From Grimontia marina (GTDB taxonomy: Bacteria; Pseudomonadota; Gammaproteobacteria; Enterobacterales; Vibrionaceae), in the NCBI RefSeq assembly GCF_900060185.1, contig NZ_FIZY01000053.1:1-33516 (forward strand): a stretch of DNA of 33,516 nt, read 5' to 3'. Shown here piece after piece: positions 6,545 to 17,039 of this stretch. How positions within the stretch are numbered: position 1 is the stretch's first letter; each line of letters opens with the position of its first letter. Made by a program: the position numbers and the translations under genes. The notes beneath the pieces were generated by a model that was not told the DNA's origin, made no database searches, and saw only the letters and a program-made list of their open reading frames with translations.

Positions 6545-8896
6545 TTATCTCACATCAATCACGCGGCTAGCTTTCCGGTATTGAACTTTCCACCCGCTCC
6601 ATGAAGGGAGTTCCCATCGTTTGGGGCCATCTTTTCTGTTGCCGCCAGCATGATGCACCACCACTGTCCGCTTCCCTTTTTGGTATTCAACATCCAACTT
6701 CAATTCAGCGAGGGTCAATTCCAAAGGATATTTTTCGGCGAAATCATCGAATTCCCATGAAGGAATGCCGTCAAAGACTAAATCACCACCTTCAATCAGT
6801 TCTAGATCTTCCGCGGCTTCGACCCCTAAATCCTGCAGGGCTTGTTCAAGCCAGGACAATACATCAACGTCAGCGTTGTTTGGTGCATCTGTCAATGACT
6901 GATACAGATTCCAATACTTCACTTCTTTCACTAGGCGAGTGCCAGCACCTTCAAAAAGCTGACCATCAATGATTTGCGTGGCCAGCGCCCGAATAAGGCT
7001 CTCTCCTTCCGCCGCTTGTCTGTATTCACCAATTACCCGTCCTGCATAGATTCGTTCAATGACGTCAACCACTACGCCATCACTGTCATCAAATTCAGAA
7101 ACGGACTCTTCACCTAACCCTGCATCAACAAGCCAAGTAAAGGGAACAGCAGCCATACATGTGGCGTATGAGGTCGTTTGTTTGGCACCTCTGCCTGCGA
7201 GGTGGAACTGGTCAAAAACAATTGCTGCCTGAGGCTCTGCAGGAAAATCACTGTCGCGACTCAAAGTGACTTCGTTTAAGCCATTACCAAAAGCTTGTTG
7301 GCGTTTCTCGCGGCGTACATAAGCAAGTTCGGGAGCCACTGACAGGACGCTTTTCAGGAATGCTTCGCGGGAAAATCGGCTGGCAACCTCCCATTCAGGT
7401 AGTTCCAACACTTCTCGAATAGATGCAGACAATTTCCTCGCTTCCTCAAGTGCTGATTCATCAACGTCAATAATTTCAATAGGTTGTTCACCACGAAGCA
7501 CGGCAATGGCTGTGACAACGTCACAGGAGAAAGTGTTCCACCTACGGTAATCGTCTAAAGCAAGCTCACCGCCTTTGCGCTTCCATACCGTCATTTGCGT
7601 TTGAAGTATTGCTGCAAGATCTACCATGGCTTCGGTGTTTGATTTGGTATCCATTACCGAAATGAGGTGAGCGAAAATACTATCAATCGGCAAAGGATAT
7701 ATGCGCTTTCCATGCTCAGTGACTGCGCCGTCTTGAGCAAGGGCACCCATTTCGATTAATCGTGTCTTTGCAGTGTTCAGTGATTTATCAGGTAGGTTCG
7801 ATAGAAATGTCAGATCCTCTAGAGCAGAACCACAACAAGCTGCTGCTAACATGGTCTCAGTGAGATCTTCCCGCTCAAGCTCTGGTGGCGTAAAAGCTTC
7901 CAGAGGAGCATGCTCTCCGAAAAGCCTCTCACAAAATCCCGCAGAAATTCGACCGGCCCGCCCGGCACGCTGTTTGGCGCTGGCCTTTGATATTGCGTGG
8001 GGAGCAAGCGCTGTTCTGCCATTTCTCTGGTGTGTACGGCGCTCCATGCCTGAGTCGATAACAGTAACAATGCCTGGAATCGTCAGTGAAGTTTCTGCCA
8101 CATTTGTCGCCAGCACTACACGTTGGCGGTCTGACTGATGCAAAGCACGGAACCTGTCAGAATCAGACACTGCAGCGTGAAGCGGAATGACATCTACATC
8201 AAGCGCTTTGAGCATTGACTGGCACTGACCAATTTCCTTTTTACCGGGAAGGAAAACCAACACATCTCCTCCCCGCTCCAAAGCATGAGCCACAACAGGT
8301 TTTACCCGTTCCTCAATCGACTTTCCTGACGGCATATGCTGGGAGTCAAGTGCGTGATAACGTATAGTGACACCGTAACTCTCTGCATCAGCTACAATCA
8401 CTTTGGCATTGAAATAGGCTTCCAATCTTTGGTTATCCAACGTTGCCGACGTCACTATCAGGCGATGCTGATCGTGTTTTATCAATAAAGCTGCAAGTAA
8501 ATCGGTCTCTGCCCGGCGTTCATGAAACTCGTCAATCATCACCACATCAAAGCCTTTGAGCTTGTCTTCACTGAACCACCGCAACACGACACCCGGTGTG
8601 GCAAACACCACCTCAGACTTTTCCTTGAAGCGGTAATCAAATTTGATGGCATAACCAACCCGCTCTCCCACTTCGCTATTCATGGTGTCGGCGACGAATC
8701 CAGCCAAAGTAGTGCAGGCTACGCGCCGTGGTTCAATCACCAATACCCGACCGAGTTTAGTCGCCCATACGGGTAGACGGGTTGATTTACCCGTTCCAGT
8801 ATCCGCCTGAACGATTAAGTTGAATTCGTAAAGGATTTGTTCAACGTCTTGTTGAATACTATCGATAGGAAGTGTCAGATTATTTCCGTCGGTCAT
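6545..8896 (-). CDS. HrpB-like DEAH-box ATP-dependent RNA helicase, divergent paralogue
   Basis: The 783-residue protein is a superfamily 2 helicase of the DEAH/RHA group. Motif I is ADTGTGKST (about 32-40), Ia is EPRRVA, motif II is DEFHERR, III is SAT, IV-V includes VLVFLPGKKEI and ATNVAETSLTIPG, and VI is QRAGRAGR. The order and the DEFHER form of motif II match HrpB. The C-terminal 400 residues, however, do not resemble E. coli HrpB as I know it, ending with KRWELPSWSGWKVQYRK, so this is probably a separate HrpB-like subfamily rather than the orthologue. It would unwind RNA or RNA-protein complexes; the substrate is unknown. It is a single gene, divergent from maeA. Confidence 0.8.
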   Translation of the reverse strand: MTDGNNLTLPIDSIQQDVEQILYEFNLIVQADTGTGKSTRLPVWATKLGRVLVIEPRRVACTTLAGFVADTMNSEVGERVGYAIKFDYRFKEKSEVVFATPGVVLRWFSEDKLKGFDVVMIDEFHERRAETDLLAALLIKHDQHRLIVTSATLDNQRLEAYFNAKVIVADAESYGVTIRYHALDSQHMPSGKSIEERVKPVVAHALERGGDVLVFLPGKKEIGQCQSMLKALDVDVIPLHAAVSDSDRFRALHQSDRQRVVLATNVAETSLTIPGIVTVIDSGMERRTHQRNGRTALAPHAISKASAKQRAGRAGRISAGFCERLFGEHAPLEAFTPPELEREDLTETMLAAACCGSALEDLTFLSNLPDKSLNTAKTRLIEMGALAQDGAVTEHGKRIYPLPIDSIFAHLISVMDTKSNTEAMVDLAAILQTQMTVWKRKGGELALDDYRRWNTFSCDVVTAIAVLRGEQPIEIIDVDESALEEARKLSASIREVLELPEWEVASRFSREAFLKSVLSVAPELAYVRREKRQQAFGNGLNEVTLSRDSDFPAEPQAAIVFDQFHLAGRGAKQTTSYATCMAAVPFTWLVDAGLGEESVSEFDDSDGVVVDVIERIYAGRVIGEYRQAAEGESLIRALATQIIDGQLFEGAGTRLVKEVKYWNLYQSLTDAPNNADVDVLSWLEQALQDLGVEAAEDLELIEGGDLVFDGIPSWEFDDFAEKYPLELTLAELKLDVEYQKGKRTVVVHHAGGNRKDGPKRWELPSWSGWKVQYRKASRVIDVR

Positions 8897-9113
8897 GACT
8901 TTTTATATACGTTTCTGGTTTGTTGAGATTGTACCCTAGGGTTTGTGTCTATGTGCCGTTTTCCACCCCTTACGCTCTCACCGCCTCACCTTTTCCTGCT
9001 TAGTCGCTCGTTTAAAACAAAAAGCACTTGAATACCAAAGGTTAACGACAATACACTTTCACGCCTTATACTTTAGTATTAATTACATTCTGAAAGAGCA
9101 GAGTTGCCTCTCC

Positions 9114-10805
9114 ATGCATAATCAAAAACGTCCTCTCTACATCCCATATGCGGGTCCAGCATTGCTAGAAACGCCTCTTCTTAACAAAGGCAGCGCTTTT
9201 TCTGTCGAAGAACGCATGTTCTTTAACCTAGAAGGCCTATTGCCAGAAGCCATTGAATCTATCGAAGAACAGGCAGAGCGCGCTTATAAGCAGTATCTGC
9301 GTTTTGAAAACGATATGGACAAGCATATCTATCTACGCAATATCCAAGATACTAACGAAACCCTTTTCTACCGACTGGTTAACAATCATATTTCTGAGAT
9401 GATGCCAATCATCTACACCCCTACAGTCGGCGCAGCATGTGAAAACTTCTCTGAAATCTATCGTCGTGGCAGAGGGTTGTTTATCTCTTACCCAAATCGC
9501 TACCGCATCGATGACATGCTTAACAATGCGTCCCGTCAGAACGTAAAAGTGATTGTTGTTACCGACGGTGAGCGAATTCTTGGTCTGGGCGACCAAGGCA
9601 TCGGCGGTATGGGCATTCCAATCGGCAAACTGGCACTTTACACCGCGTGTGGTGGTATCAGTCCGGCTTATACGTTGCCAATCGTGCTGGATGTTGGCAC
9701 CAATAACCCACAACGACTTTCTGACCCAATGTACATGGGCTGGCGGCATACCCGCGTCACTGGCCAAGACTATGATGATTTCATCGAAGAGTTTATCCAA
9801 GCTGTTCAGCATCGTTGGCCTGATGCTCTGATCCAGTTTGAGGATTTTGCGCAGAAGAATGCAATGCCAATTCTTGAGCGTTACAAAGACCGCGTTTGTT
9901 GCTTCAACGATGATATCCAAGGTACCGCAGCTGTCACCGTAGGCTCGCTGATCGCTGCATGTAAAGCGGCTGGCACCACGCTGGCTGAACAGCGTATTAC
10001 CTTCCTCGGTGCCGGTTCCGCGGGTTGCGGTATTGCAGAGGCTATCATCGCTCAGATGGTCTCAGAAGGTATCACTGACAAAGAAGCACGGCAGCGTGTC
10101 TTCATGGTTGACCGTTGGGGTTTGCTGCTTGATTCCATGCCAAACCTGCTCGACTTCCAACAGAAACTGGTTCAGAAATCCCGCGCCATTAAAGACTGGG
10201 AACTGCAGGACAACAACGTTTCACTGTTAGATGTCGTTAAGAATGCCAAACCAACGGTTCTCATTGGTGTTTCCGGTGCACCGGGCCTATTTAGTGAAGA
10301 GGTGATTAAGGAAATGCACGCGAATTGCGAGCGCCCAATCGTCTTTCCACTGTCAAATCCTACCAGCCGCGTAGAAGCAACACCGTTTGATATCCTTCGA
10401 TGGACCAATGGTGAAGCACTGGTCGCAACGGGTAGTCCATTTGAGCCAGTCGTTTTGGATGGTGGTAAAACCTTTACTATCGCGCAATGTAACAACAGCT
10501 ATATTTTCCCGGGCATTGGTTTAGGTGTGCTTGCTGTTGAAGCAAAACGCGTGACTGATGAAATGTTGATGGAATCAAGCCGAGCGTTGGCTGAATGCTC
10601 ACCATTGGCGAAATTTGGTCGTGGTCCTCTGTTGCCTGCATTGGAAGAGATCCATTCAGTGTCGCGTCATATTGCACTGGCAGTAGCGAAAAAAGCGATC
10701 GAACAAGGCGTAGCACTGGAGCTGGCAGAAGATGCGTTGCAAGAACGCATTGACGCCATTTTCTGGCAACCTAAGTATCGTCAGTACAAACGTACCTCAT
10801 TCTAA
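9114..10805 (+). CDS. maeA: NAD-dependent malic enzyme (oxaloacetate-decarboxylating)
   Basis: MaeA (SfcA) converts L-malate to pyruvate and CO2 with NAD+, supplying pyruvate during growth on C4 acids. From the ATG at 9114 the protein has 563 residues, matching Vibrio MaeA, with the expected start [17 protein letters not shown]. The malic signature segments are clear: [30 protein letters not shown] (metal site), the NAD-binding [12 protein letters not shown] and the closing [12 protein letters not shown] and [11 protein letters not shown]. The frame is open 57 codons further upstream, but that stretch has no similarity to the family and is rejected. A terminator follows at once, and the gene is divergent from the helicase, so it is likely monocistronic. 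Confidence 0.97.
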   Translation: MHNQKRPLYIPYAGPALLETPLLNKGSAFSVEERMFFNLEGLLPEAIESIEEQAERAYKQYLRFENDMDKHIYLRNIQDTNETLFYRLVNNHISEMMPIIYTPTVGAACENFSEIYRRGRGLFISYPNRYRIDDMLNNASRQNVKVIVVTDGERILGLGDQGIGGMGIPIGKLALYTACGGISPAYTLPIVLDVGTNNPQRLSDPMYMGWRHTRVTGQDYDDFIEEFIQAVQHRWPDALIQFEDFAQKNAMPILERYKDRVCCFNDDIQGTAAVTVGSLIAACKAAGTTLAEQRITFLGAGSAGCGIAEAIIAQMVSEGITDKEARQRVFMVDRWGLLLDSMPNLLDFQQKLVQKSRAIKDWELQDNNVSLLDVVKNAKPTVLIGVSGAPGLFSEEVIKEMHANCERPIVFPLSNPTSRVEATPFDILRWTNGEALVATGSPFEPVVLDGGKTFTIAQCNNSYIFPGIGLGVLAVEAKRVTDEMLMESSRALAECSPLAKFGRGPLLPALEEIHSVSRHIALAVAKKAIEQGVALELAEDALQERIDAIFWQPKYRQYKRTSF

Positions 10806-10819
10806 ATCTCATCCCCTGA

Positions 10820-10850
10820 AACAACCTCTGCTTTTGCGGAGGTTGTTTTT
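10820..10850 (+). terminator. Rho-independent terminator after maeA
   Basis: AACAACCTC (10820-10828) pairs with GAGGTTGTT (10839-10847), followed by TTTG. The ten-base loop may pair further through GC/GC. Confidence 0.85.
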
Positions 10851-10916
10851 GTTATTTCCCTCAATTTGGTTTAACCTGCTGTTTCTTCCGCTGATATTTA
10901 TTTTCCCCTTACTGTG

Positions 10917-11576
10917 ATGTCATTCCGTAAAGCTTTTTTTGTAATCATGACTGTTATTGTCGCCTCACTTGTTGCCATTGCAGCGATGGACTTTTGGGTG
11001 ACGTTTCAAGCGAAAGATCGTATATACAACACAGTGGACAATACGCCAAGCCGCCATATTGGCTTGGTATTGGGAACCAGCAAATATATTGGCAGAACAC
11101 TCAATCCCTATTACACCTACCGTATCGAAGCGGCACAGCAACTTTATCTCAACAACAAAGTTGACGTGATGCTCCTCAGTGGCGACAACGCTCACCGTTC
11201 TTATAACGAGCCATGGACGATGAAGCGAGACATGCTGAAAGCTGGGATCTCAGATGATCGCATCTTCCTCGACTATGCTGGATTCCGGACTCTTGACTCC
11301 ATCATTCGCGCCAAGAAAGTGTTTGATGCGGATGAATTTACTTTAGTCACTCAGGCATTCCACTGTGAGCGCGCGCTGTTCATTGCGGATTACTATGATA
11401 TCGACGCTATATGCCTTGCAGTACCAAGCCCAGGTGGAACGGCTGGTATGAAAATTCGTGCAAGAGAGACTCTCGCCCGTGTAAAAGCCGTGTTAGATAT
11501 ATATGTCTTGAACGAACAACCTAAGTTCCTTGGCCCTAAAGAAAGCATTTCAACCGAAAAACTTTCTGACAATTAG
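10917..11576 (+). CDS. sanA: SanA-type inner-membrane protein (DUF218/YdcF fold)
   Basis: The 219-residue protein has one N-terminal membrane segment (about residues 7-26) and a DUF218 domain beyond it. Blocks shared with E. coli SanA include IGLVLGTSKYIG, YRIEAAQQLY, LLSGDNAHRSYNEPWTM, DYAGFRTLDSI, TQAFHCERALFIA and VPSP, ending near PKFLGP. SanA is needed for the envelope barrier to vancomycin at high temperature in E. coli; its biochemical activity is unknown. The start could be this ATG or the GTG one codon earlier. No clear ribosome-binding site precedes either, so expression may depend on transcripts from maeA or on weak initiation. Confidence 0.88.
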   Translation: MSFRKAFFVIMTVIVASLVAIAAMDFWVTFQAKDRIYNTVDNTPSRHIGLVLGTSKYIGRTLNPYYTYRIEAAQQLYLNNKVDVMLLSGDNAHRSYNEPWTMKRDMLKAGISDDRIFLDYAGFRTLDSIIRAKKVFDADEFTLVTQAFHCERALFIADYYDIDAICLAVPSPGGTAGMKIRARETLARVKAVLDIYVLNEQPKFLGPKESISTEKLSDN

Positions 11577-11603
11577 ACACCCCATGTAACTCCTTCCTTA
11601 AAT

Positions 11604-11627
11604 GAATGGGTCGGTTTCCACCCATTC
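11604..11627. other. Perfect hairpin without a T tract, downstream of sanA
   Basis: GAATGGGT (11604-11611) and ACCCATTC (11620-11627) form an eight-base stem with an eight-base loop. There is no T run on either strand, so it is not a standard terminator; it could stabilise the sanA 3' end. Confidence 0.5.
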
Positions 11628-11820
11628 CAAAATCACCAGATCCCAGTTTTAAATATCCGCACAACATTCTGTTAACCCTGTGGCTTTCGCCTCTCTTATC
11701 TATTCAATCTTTCCGTAATAATGCCCCCCATCAATAGCCGATGGCTCATAACAGAAGCGTTGATTTAGACGCCTCCACTAAAACAAAAATGTTGCCCTAC
11801 TTAAATAATAAGGAATCCCA

Positions 11821-13191
11821 ATGACAGCATTAACCCTTGCTTTCAAAGATTGGTTGTTCAACAGAAACAGCATGATTCTCATCGCAGATATTTCCCTCTT
11901 TGTCATTCTGATGAATGTTTTACCTTTTGAAGAAAACGTCGTGATCGGCCTATCTATGCTGGCATTTATTGCAGTACTTTGGCTCACTGAAGTACTTCAT
12001 GTCAGTATCACCGCACTACTGGTACCACTCATGGCCGTTGGATTGGGAGTGTTCAAGACACCTGCGGCGCTGGCAAACTTTGCCAACCCCATTATTTTCC
12101 TTTTCCTTGGTGGTTTTGCGCTTGCCGCAGCGCTCCATGTTCAGAAGTTAGATCAGGCCATTGCTGACAAAGTGCTGTTGCTGGCTAAAGGTCGAATGAG
12201 CGTCGCGGTTATGATGCTGTTTGGCGTCACTGCTGGTCTTTCTATGTGGATTTCTAACACCGCAACAACAGCCATGATGCTACCGCTAGTGTTAGGTGTC
12301 CTGAGCAAAGTTAACGCGAAATCTGATCGTGGCACCTATGTGTTCGTCCTTCTGGGTATTGCTTACTGTGCGAGTATCGGCGGCATTGCAACTATCGTGG
12401 GTAGCCCACCAAATGCCATCGCTGCCGCTGAGGTGAATCTAAACTTTGCAGACTGGATGAAACTTGGTTTGCCGATCACTTTGACCCTGCTTCCTCTAAC
12501 CATCGCAGTGCTGTATTTCCTGACCAAACCAAACTTGAACCATACGTTTGAACTCGACCATAAACCCATCGAATGGACCAATGGCCGCCGCCTGACCTTG
12601 GCTATCTTTTCCTTCACTGCACTTTGTTGGATCTTTAGCAAACCAATTAACCAAATGTTGGGCGGCCTAAGCAAGTTCGACTCTTTGGTTGCATTGACTG
12701 CGATCGTTCTATTGGGCGGGAGCCGTGTCGTCAAATGGAAGGACATTGAAAAGACAACTGACTGGGGTATTTTGTTGCTGTTTGGTGGTGGTTTGACACT
12801 GAGCAATGTACTGAAAGCGACGGGTACCAGCGTATTCCTCGCAGAATCCCTGAGCAGCTTCCTATCAAGTGCTGGCGTATTCTTCACCCTGTTAACAGTA
12901 GTTGCTTTCGTTGTCTTCTTGACAGAATTCGCGAGTAACACCGCAAGTGCAGCGCTATTGGTTCCTGTTTTCGCAACCGTTGCATAAGCGCTTGGTGTAT
13001 CGCCCGTGATTCTCTCCGCCCTAATTGCGGTTGCTGCTTCTTGCGCATTTATGCTGCCGGTAGCCACACCGCCTAATGCTATTGTGTTTGGCTCTGGCCA
13101 TATCAAACAATCCGAAATGATGCGTGCAGGTAGCTACCTGAATGTGGTTGCTATCATTGTTCTGGCTTTGTTCGCATGGATATTCTGGTAA
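11821..13191 (+). pseudogene. SLC13/DASS-family anion:sodium symporter, broken by an in-frame TAA
   Basis: The reading frame spans 457 codons, but codon 389 (12985-12987) is TAA. Protein before the stop has 388 residues with many membrane segments, the first SNT motif in [13 protein letters not shown] and the second in [14 protein letters not shown], as in VcINDY. After the stop the frame continues unchanged with ALGVSP, then [19 protein letters not shown] and a last membrane helix ending ALFAWIFW. Relatives import dicarboxylates, sulfate or similar anions with sodium. Loss of the last 68 residues removes a conserved PNAIVFG loop and the final helices, so the truncated product is probably inactive. 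A single base change (for example GAA to TAA) explains it; a sequencing error is possible. AAGGA precedes the ATG. Confidence 0.85.
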
Positions 13192-13230
13192 ACCAAATCA
13201 GTGAGATCACAAAGTTTCACCTCCCTTTTG

Positions 13231-13252
13231 GTGGCCTTCGGGCCACTTTTTT
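13231..13252 (+). terminator. Rho-independent terminator after the DASS transporter
   Basis: GTGGCC (13231-13236), TTCG tetraloop, GGCCAC (13241-13246), then six T. It closes the transporter gene and separates it from the ketoacyl-ACP synthase. Confidence 0.93.
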
Positions 13253-13340
13253 GTTTCAAATCACTTCTCAGTATCCACTGTTTGTTTCACTCCAATATCG
13301 GGAGTAAACTTCTTATATTATTAAGACAAAAGAGATACTC

Positions 13341-14423
13341 ATGCCATTTGCAGAAATTACTGGCTGGGGAAAATGTTTACCTCAGGCAGAACTTACTAAC
13401 AACGACCTCAGCACCTTCATAGAAACATCAGACGAGTGGATTTCAAGCAGAACCGGCATTAGCAGCCGTCGAATCAGCCATATGAATACTTCGGACATGG
13501 CTGCTGTTGCGGGCAAACATGCGCTGGCGACTGCCGGCCTTGAAGGCAAAGACCTTGATCTCATCATCGTTGCCACATGCTCCCCTGACACCTTGATTCC
13601 AAACATCGCTTCTAAAGTTCAGCTTGAACTGGGGGCTAAGAAAGCGGCTGCTTTTGACCTTAATGCGGCGTGTACTGGCTTCCTGTACTCACTGGAAACT
13701 GCAACCCGCATGATTCAGTCCGGCAATTATCAGCATGCACTGGTAATTGGTGCAGAACGTCTAACTTGGTATCTGGACTGGAGCAAGCGCGATACAGCAG
13801 TATTATTCGGTGACGGCGCAGGTGCCGTGATTCTCAGCAAGACAGATAAAGAAGTGGGTCTGCTCGATGCACAACTGGGTTGCGATTCTGAAGGTCGTGA
13901 TGTACTGGCAATTCCAGAGTTTGGTACCGCGATGTCTCGCTTCGAACAAGATAACGGTTACTTTGATTTCAACTTCGTCGGCCGTGAGATCTTTAAACGC
14001 GCGGTGAAAGGAATGGGATCGGCTGCAGGCACTGTACTCTCACGTTCCAGCATGACACCGGAAGACATCAATGTTGTGATTCCTCATCAAGCGAATAAAC
14101 GCATCATTGAAGCGCTATGTGATCACGCAAAAATTCCACTTGAGAAAGCGTTTATTAATATTCACAAGTACGGGAATACTTCTGCAGCCACGATTCCTAT
14201 CGCGCTGTGTGAAGCAGTTGAGGAAGGCCGTGTTCAGCCAAACAATACCCTATTGATGGCAGCATTCGGTGCAGGCCTCACATGGGGAGCTGGTGTTCTC
14301 CGTTGGGGTGACCGCGTAACGCCTATCTGCAAATCTGAAGCAGTACTTCCGGACCCACAAAGCAACGCATTAGGACTCTTGGAAGAAGCTATCGCATTGT
14401 GTAAAGCGAACACTGAAAAATAA
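13341..14423 (+). CDS. 3-oxoacyl-ACP synthase III, second FabH-type enzyme (FabH2)
   Basis: The 360-residue thiolase-fold protein has the complete KAS III catalytic triad: Cys111 in NAACTGF, His249 in IPHQANKR and Asn279 in [10 protein letters not shown]. These enzymes start fatty-acid chains by condensing acyl-CoA with malonyl-ACP. It is about 40 residues longer than housekeeping FabH and is not in a plsX-fabD-fabG cluster, which fits the second KAS III found in many Vibrio (fabH-2); substrate preference for longer or branched primers is a guess. It starts with [14 protein letters not shown], preceded by AAGAGAT. It is followed by a terminator shared with the convergent GGDEF gene. Confidence 0.9.
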   Translation: MPFAEITGWGKCLPQAELTNNDLSTFIETSDEWISSRTGISSRRISHMNTSDMAAVAGKHALATAGLEGKDLDLIIVATCSPDTLIPNIASKVQLELGAKKAAAFDLNAACTGFLYSLETATRMIQSGNYQHALVIGAERLTWYLDWSKRDTAVLFGDGAGAVILSKTDKEVGLLDAQLGCDSEGRDVLAIPEFGTAMSRFEQDNGYFDFNFVGREIFKRAVKGMGSAAGTVLSRSSMTPEDINVVIPHQANKRIIEALCDHAKIPLEKAFINIHKYGNTSAATIPIALCEAVEEGRVQPNNTLLMAAFGAGLTWGAGVLRWGDRVTPICKSEAVLPDPQSNALGLLEEAIALCKANTEK

Positions 14424-14452
14424 TATTCTTCCTAGAAGATAATGAACGGGTA

Positions 14453-14484
14453 AAGAGAAGCCGCTGAAAAGCGGCTTCTCTTCT
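14453..14484. terminator. Bidirectional terminator between fabH2 and the GGDEF gene
   Basis: AAGAGAAGCCGCT (14453-14465) pairs perfectly with AGCGGCTTCTCTT (14470-14482) around a GAAA tetraloop. The flanking runs are poor in T, so the efficiency is uncertain, but position between convergent genes supports the call. Confidence 0.75.
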
Positions 14485-14500
14485 CGCGTAATAAGCAAAC

Positions 14501-15823
14501 TTACACCGCTGCGATGAAAGACTCAGCAAACACCTCTACACGATTTCGGCCGTTCTGCTTCGCTCGATAAAGAGCATCATCAGCATCCGCGATCATGGCA
14601 GCAATACTCCCCTCACGCATCGACGAAACCCCAACACTGCATGTTAAATCTGCCTGGTGTGGCCAATCCATCGTTTCAAATGCGAAACGGATTTTCTCTG
14701 CCAAAAACGACGCTTGCGCCAAGTTACGGTTTGGACAGAAGATCACAAACTCTTCACCGCCCCAGCGTACAATCACGTCACTTGAAGAAACCGATTCACG
14801 AAGTACTTCCGCAGTGGATATTAACAGACGGTCCCCCATATCATGGCCATAGGTGTCATTGATTTTCTTAAAGTGATCAATATCCAAGCAGAGCGCCGTA
14901 CAGTTTTGACCGTTAGTGGAAGCCAAGGCTTTTTCCAGTTCACGATAGATATCCATACGGTTTCGAAGTCCTGTCAGAGCATCTGTTGTTGCCATAATTG
15001 ACAGCGTCTCACTTTGGTGTTTCAACGCGGTATTAATGGCTTTTAATCTGTTCGCTCGACGTCTTTCCAGATCATAAACACGACGGCTCTGAACATACTT
15101 CACGGCAAGCAGAATTGTAGCTGTAAAGAGCCAAATGAAGGTTAAAGATCGGAAAAGACTCGCTTCAGTTACCATCATGCCTTCAAAGCGTACACTCTTG
15201 ATAATGAGCTCGTGCTTTCCTAATATCGGCGCACTACCCGTCGCGATTTCAATCAAAGAGATATTGCTCATGTCAGGGCCTGCATGTTCAAGAGGAACAT
15301 CAAAGTCTGAAATCCACCATGATAGCACCTGAAAAGAGTTAAGCGGCAAAACTATCTCGGAAACCTCTTCCGTTGGATTGTATTCGATACCATTAAACTT
15401 CATGGAAACCGGGTCTTCCTTTGTTGAATACGCCTCATTGAAATTACGCAGATAAACTCTCAGCCTCTCATCAGGTTCAGGCGCTTTGTACGCCGACTCA
15501 ATAATCATGGAGTGGTAGTTTCCCAAATCGATCCCGCGGGTAACACTTGGGCTTAGGCTGATGGCGACTTCACAAAATGACCATCTGTAGGCAGAGCCAA
15601 GCACACACTCCAATACAACGTCTCCACTCTCAGAGGTATAAACACGACCTTGGGTATCTCCTCCCATAGGCGTGTCGTCAACATAGCGAAACTGGAATTC
15701 CTCGGGAGATATAACATAGCTGGATTGCGCACCACCGATATAAAACCAAACAACAGTGGCTGCTGAAAAGAAGAGCAAAACGAATACGGCGATTAATGTT
15801 CGCGAAAATTTGTAACTTAACAA
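14501..15823 (-). CDS. Membrane diguanylate cyclase with periplasmic sensor domain
   Basis: The 440-residue protein should make cyclic di-GMP from two GTP. An N-terminal membrane helix (about 9-29) is followed by a periplasmic domain (about 35-215) rich in beta strands, with FQFRYVDDTPMGGDTQG and SLIEIATGS, which recalls carbohydrate-binding jelly-roll (CBM11/CIA30-like) domains. A second helix (about 226-243), a short coiled linker and a GGDEF domain (275-435) complete it. The domain has DALTGLRNR, the metal Asp314 in LDIDHFKK and the active signature GGEEF at 355-359. The inhibitory RxxD site upstream reads SSSD, so product inhibition may be missing. No EAL domain is present. The ligand is unknown. 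Confidence 0.9.
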   Translation of the reverse strand: MLSYKFSRTLIAVFVLLFFSAATVVWFYIGGAQSSYVISPEEFQFRYVDDTPMGGDTQGRVYTSESGDVVLECVLGSAYRWSFCEVAISLSPSVTRGIDLGNYHSMIIESAYKAPEPDERLRVYLRNFNEAYSTKEDPVSMKFNGIEYNPTEEVSEIVLPLNSFQVLSWWISDFDVPLEHAGPDMSNISLIEIATGSAPILGKHELIIKSVRFEGMMVTEASLFRSLTFIWLFTATILLAVKYVQSRRVYDLERRRANRLKAINTALKHQSETLSIMATTDALTGLRNRMDIYRELEKALASTNGQNCTALCLDIDHFKKINDTYGHDMGDRLLISTAEVLRESVSSSDVIVRWGGEEFVIFCPNRNLAQASFLAEKIRFAFETMDWPHQADLTCSVGVSSMREGSIAAMIADADDALYRAKQNGRNRVEVFAESFIAAV

Positions 15824-15900
15824 TGGTCTATCTGACTCTTATGACTAAATTGGTTTTACATTGCCACCTTCTCATCATTCAATGGCATCTTTTAGGCAAA

Positions 15901-15922
15901 GGGCACCTCAAAGGCGGTGCCC
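15901..15922 (-). terminator. Weak terminator-like hairpin downstream of nagK
   Basis: GGGCACC (15901-15907) and GGTGCCC (15916-15922) form a seven-base stem. On the minus strand it is followed only by TTTGCC, so termination of the nagK transcript here is uncertain; it lies between nagK and the start of the GGDEF gene. Confidence 0.5.
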
Positions 15923-15967
15923 TGAATTTCTCAGACTACAAATACCCCGTCGCTGAGTCTATTGCCG

Positions 15968-16879
15968 TCAGCGCTGAATATTAAGGAATGCGGCACCTCG
16001 CACACCGCCTGAGTCACCATGTTTCGCTTTTATAATTTTAGGCACGTTTGCAATTGAGAGCAGGTATTTAGGCACACGCTTAGGCATTTCCTCATAAATA
16101 TATTCAAAGTTAGACAAGCCACCTCCTAGCACAACAACATCTGGGTCAATACCGGTGAAAAGGCCAGCGAAAACCATAGCGAGCATTTCGATGTACTTTT
16201 CAACGAACTCACACGCTTTCTCTTCACCGGACTTGAATGCATTGATGATGTCAATCGCTTCCTTTTCTTCGCCATAGAAATGCGTATACAACATTTCAAA
16301 ACCACGGCCAGAGAGGTAGTTATCGATGCAGCCCTTCTTCTCGCAGCCACAATCAAAAATAGGGGCATTTTCGCCAAGGTGCAGCCAGGCATCTATTGGC
16401 ATGCGCATATGGCCTAGTTCGCCGGCAACGTTGTTTTTGCCCGACACGACTTTACCTTCAACAATCAAACCACCGCCAAAACCTGTTCCCAAGATCAAGC
16501 CAAGAACAACTTTCTCGCCTTGTAGCTCTTCATCCCATGCTTCTGATAAGGCGAAGCAGTTAGCGTCGTTGTTAAGCGCTACTGCCCGGCCAATTTTTGC
16601 TTCCAAATCAGCACGCAAAGTTCGTCCTTTGGCTGCTGGAACGTTAACCGTCAGCACAGAGCCATCTTCCGCTTTCTCAATGCCCGGAATACCGATACCA
16701 ACGGTTCCTTCACAATCAAACTTGTGATCGTACTTAGCCACCAGCGCAGCGAGTGTTTCAATTAACTGCTCGTAGTTGTCGCCTGGTGTAGGAACACGTT
16801 CTGTTGCCTGGCGTATTAAATCGCTGTCAAACGCACCAAACTCAATCTTTGTGCCGCCTACGTCAAAGCCGTAATACAT
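15968..16879 (-). CDS. nagK: N-acetyl-D-glucosamine kinase (ROK family)
   Basis: NagK phosphorylates N-acetylglucosamine with ATP, in cell-wall and chitin sugar recycling. The 303-residue protein begins [18 protein letters not shown], the phosphate loop of ROK kinases, and carries GIGIPGIE, the catalytic [20 protein letters not shown], the GELGH.R substrate segment and the zinc site [17 protein letters not shown]. The end [13 protein letters not shown] is typical of Vibrio and E. coli NagK, and the length fits. Fructokinase Mak is the main alternative in this family, but the similarity to NagK is much closer. It stands alone, not in a nag operon. Confidence 0.93.
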   Translation of the reverse strand: MYYGFDVGGTKIEFGAFDSDLIRQATERVPTPGDNYEQLIETLAALVAKYDHKFDCEGTVGIGIPGIEKAEDGSVLTVNVPAAKGRTLRADLEAKIGRAVALNNDANCFALSEAWDEELQGEKVVLGLILGTGFGGGLIVEGKVVSGKNNVAGELGHMRMPIDAWLHLGENAPIFDCGCEKKGCIDNYLSGRGFEMLYTHFYGEEKEAIDIINAFKSGEEKACEFVEKYIEMLAMVFAGLFTGIDPDVVVLGGGLSNFEYIYEEMPKRVPKYLLSIANVPKIIKAKHGDSGGVRGAAFLNIQR

Positions 16880-17039
16880 CCTTTACTCCATTGTTCCAAT
16901 TTTCAATTCGCTGAGTTGCCTAAATTATCCCTGTTTCAGAGAGGTATGAATGTGATTAAAAACAAAATACCTCCTCTGCAACCCAATGATTTCCGCTGTT
17001 TATGCGCATGTCATCGCAAATTTCTGCAAGATCTTCAGT

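Noticed and set aside
8943-9113. N-terminal extension of the malic enzyme
   Set aside because: The family starts at the ATG at 9114 and the upstream codons show no similarity to MaeA.
15901-15922. The GGGCACC hairpin as a riboswitch for the GGDEF gene
   Set aside because: It is a simple stem with no further conserved structure and sits beyond the nagK stop, so a weak terminator is the simpler reading.
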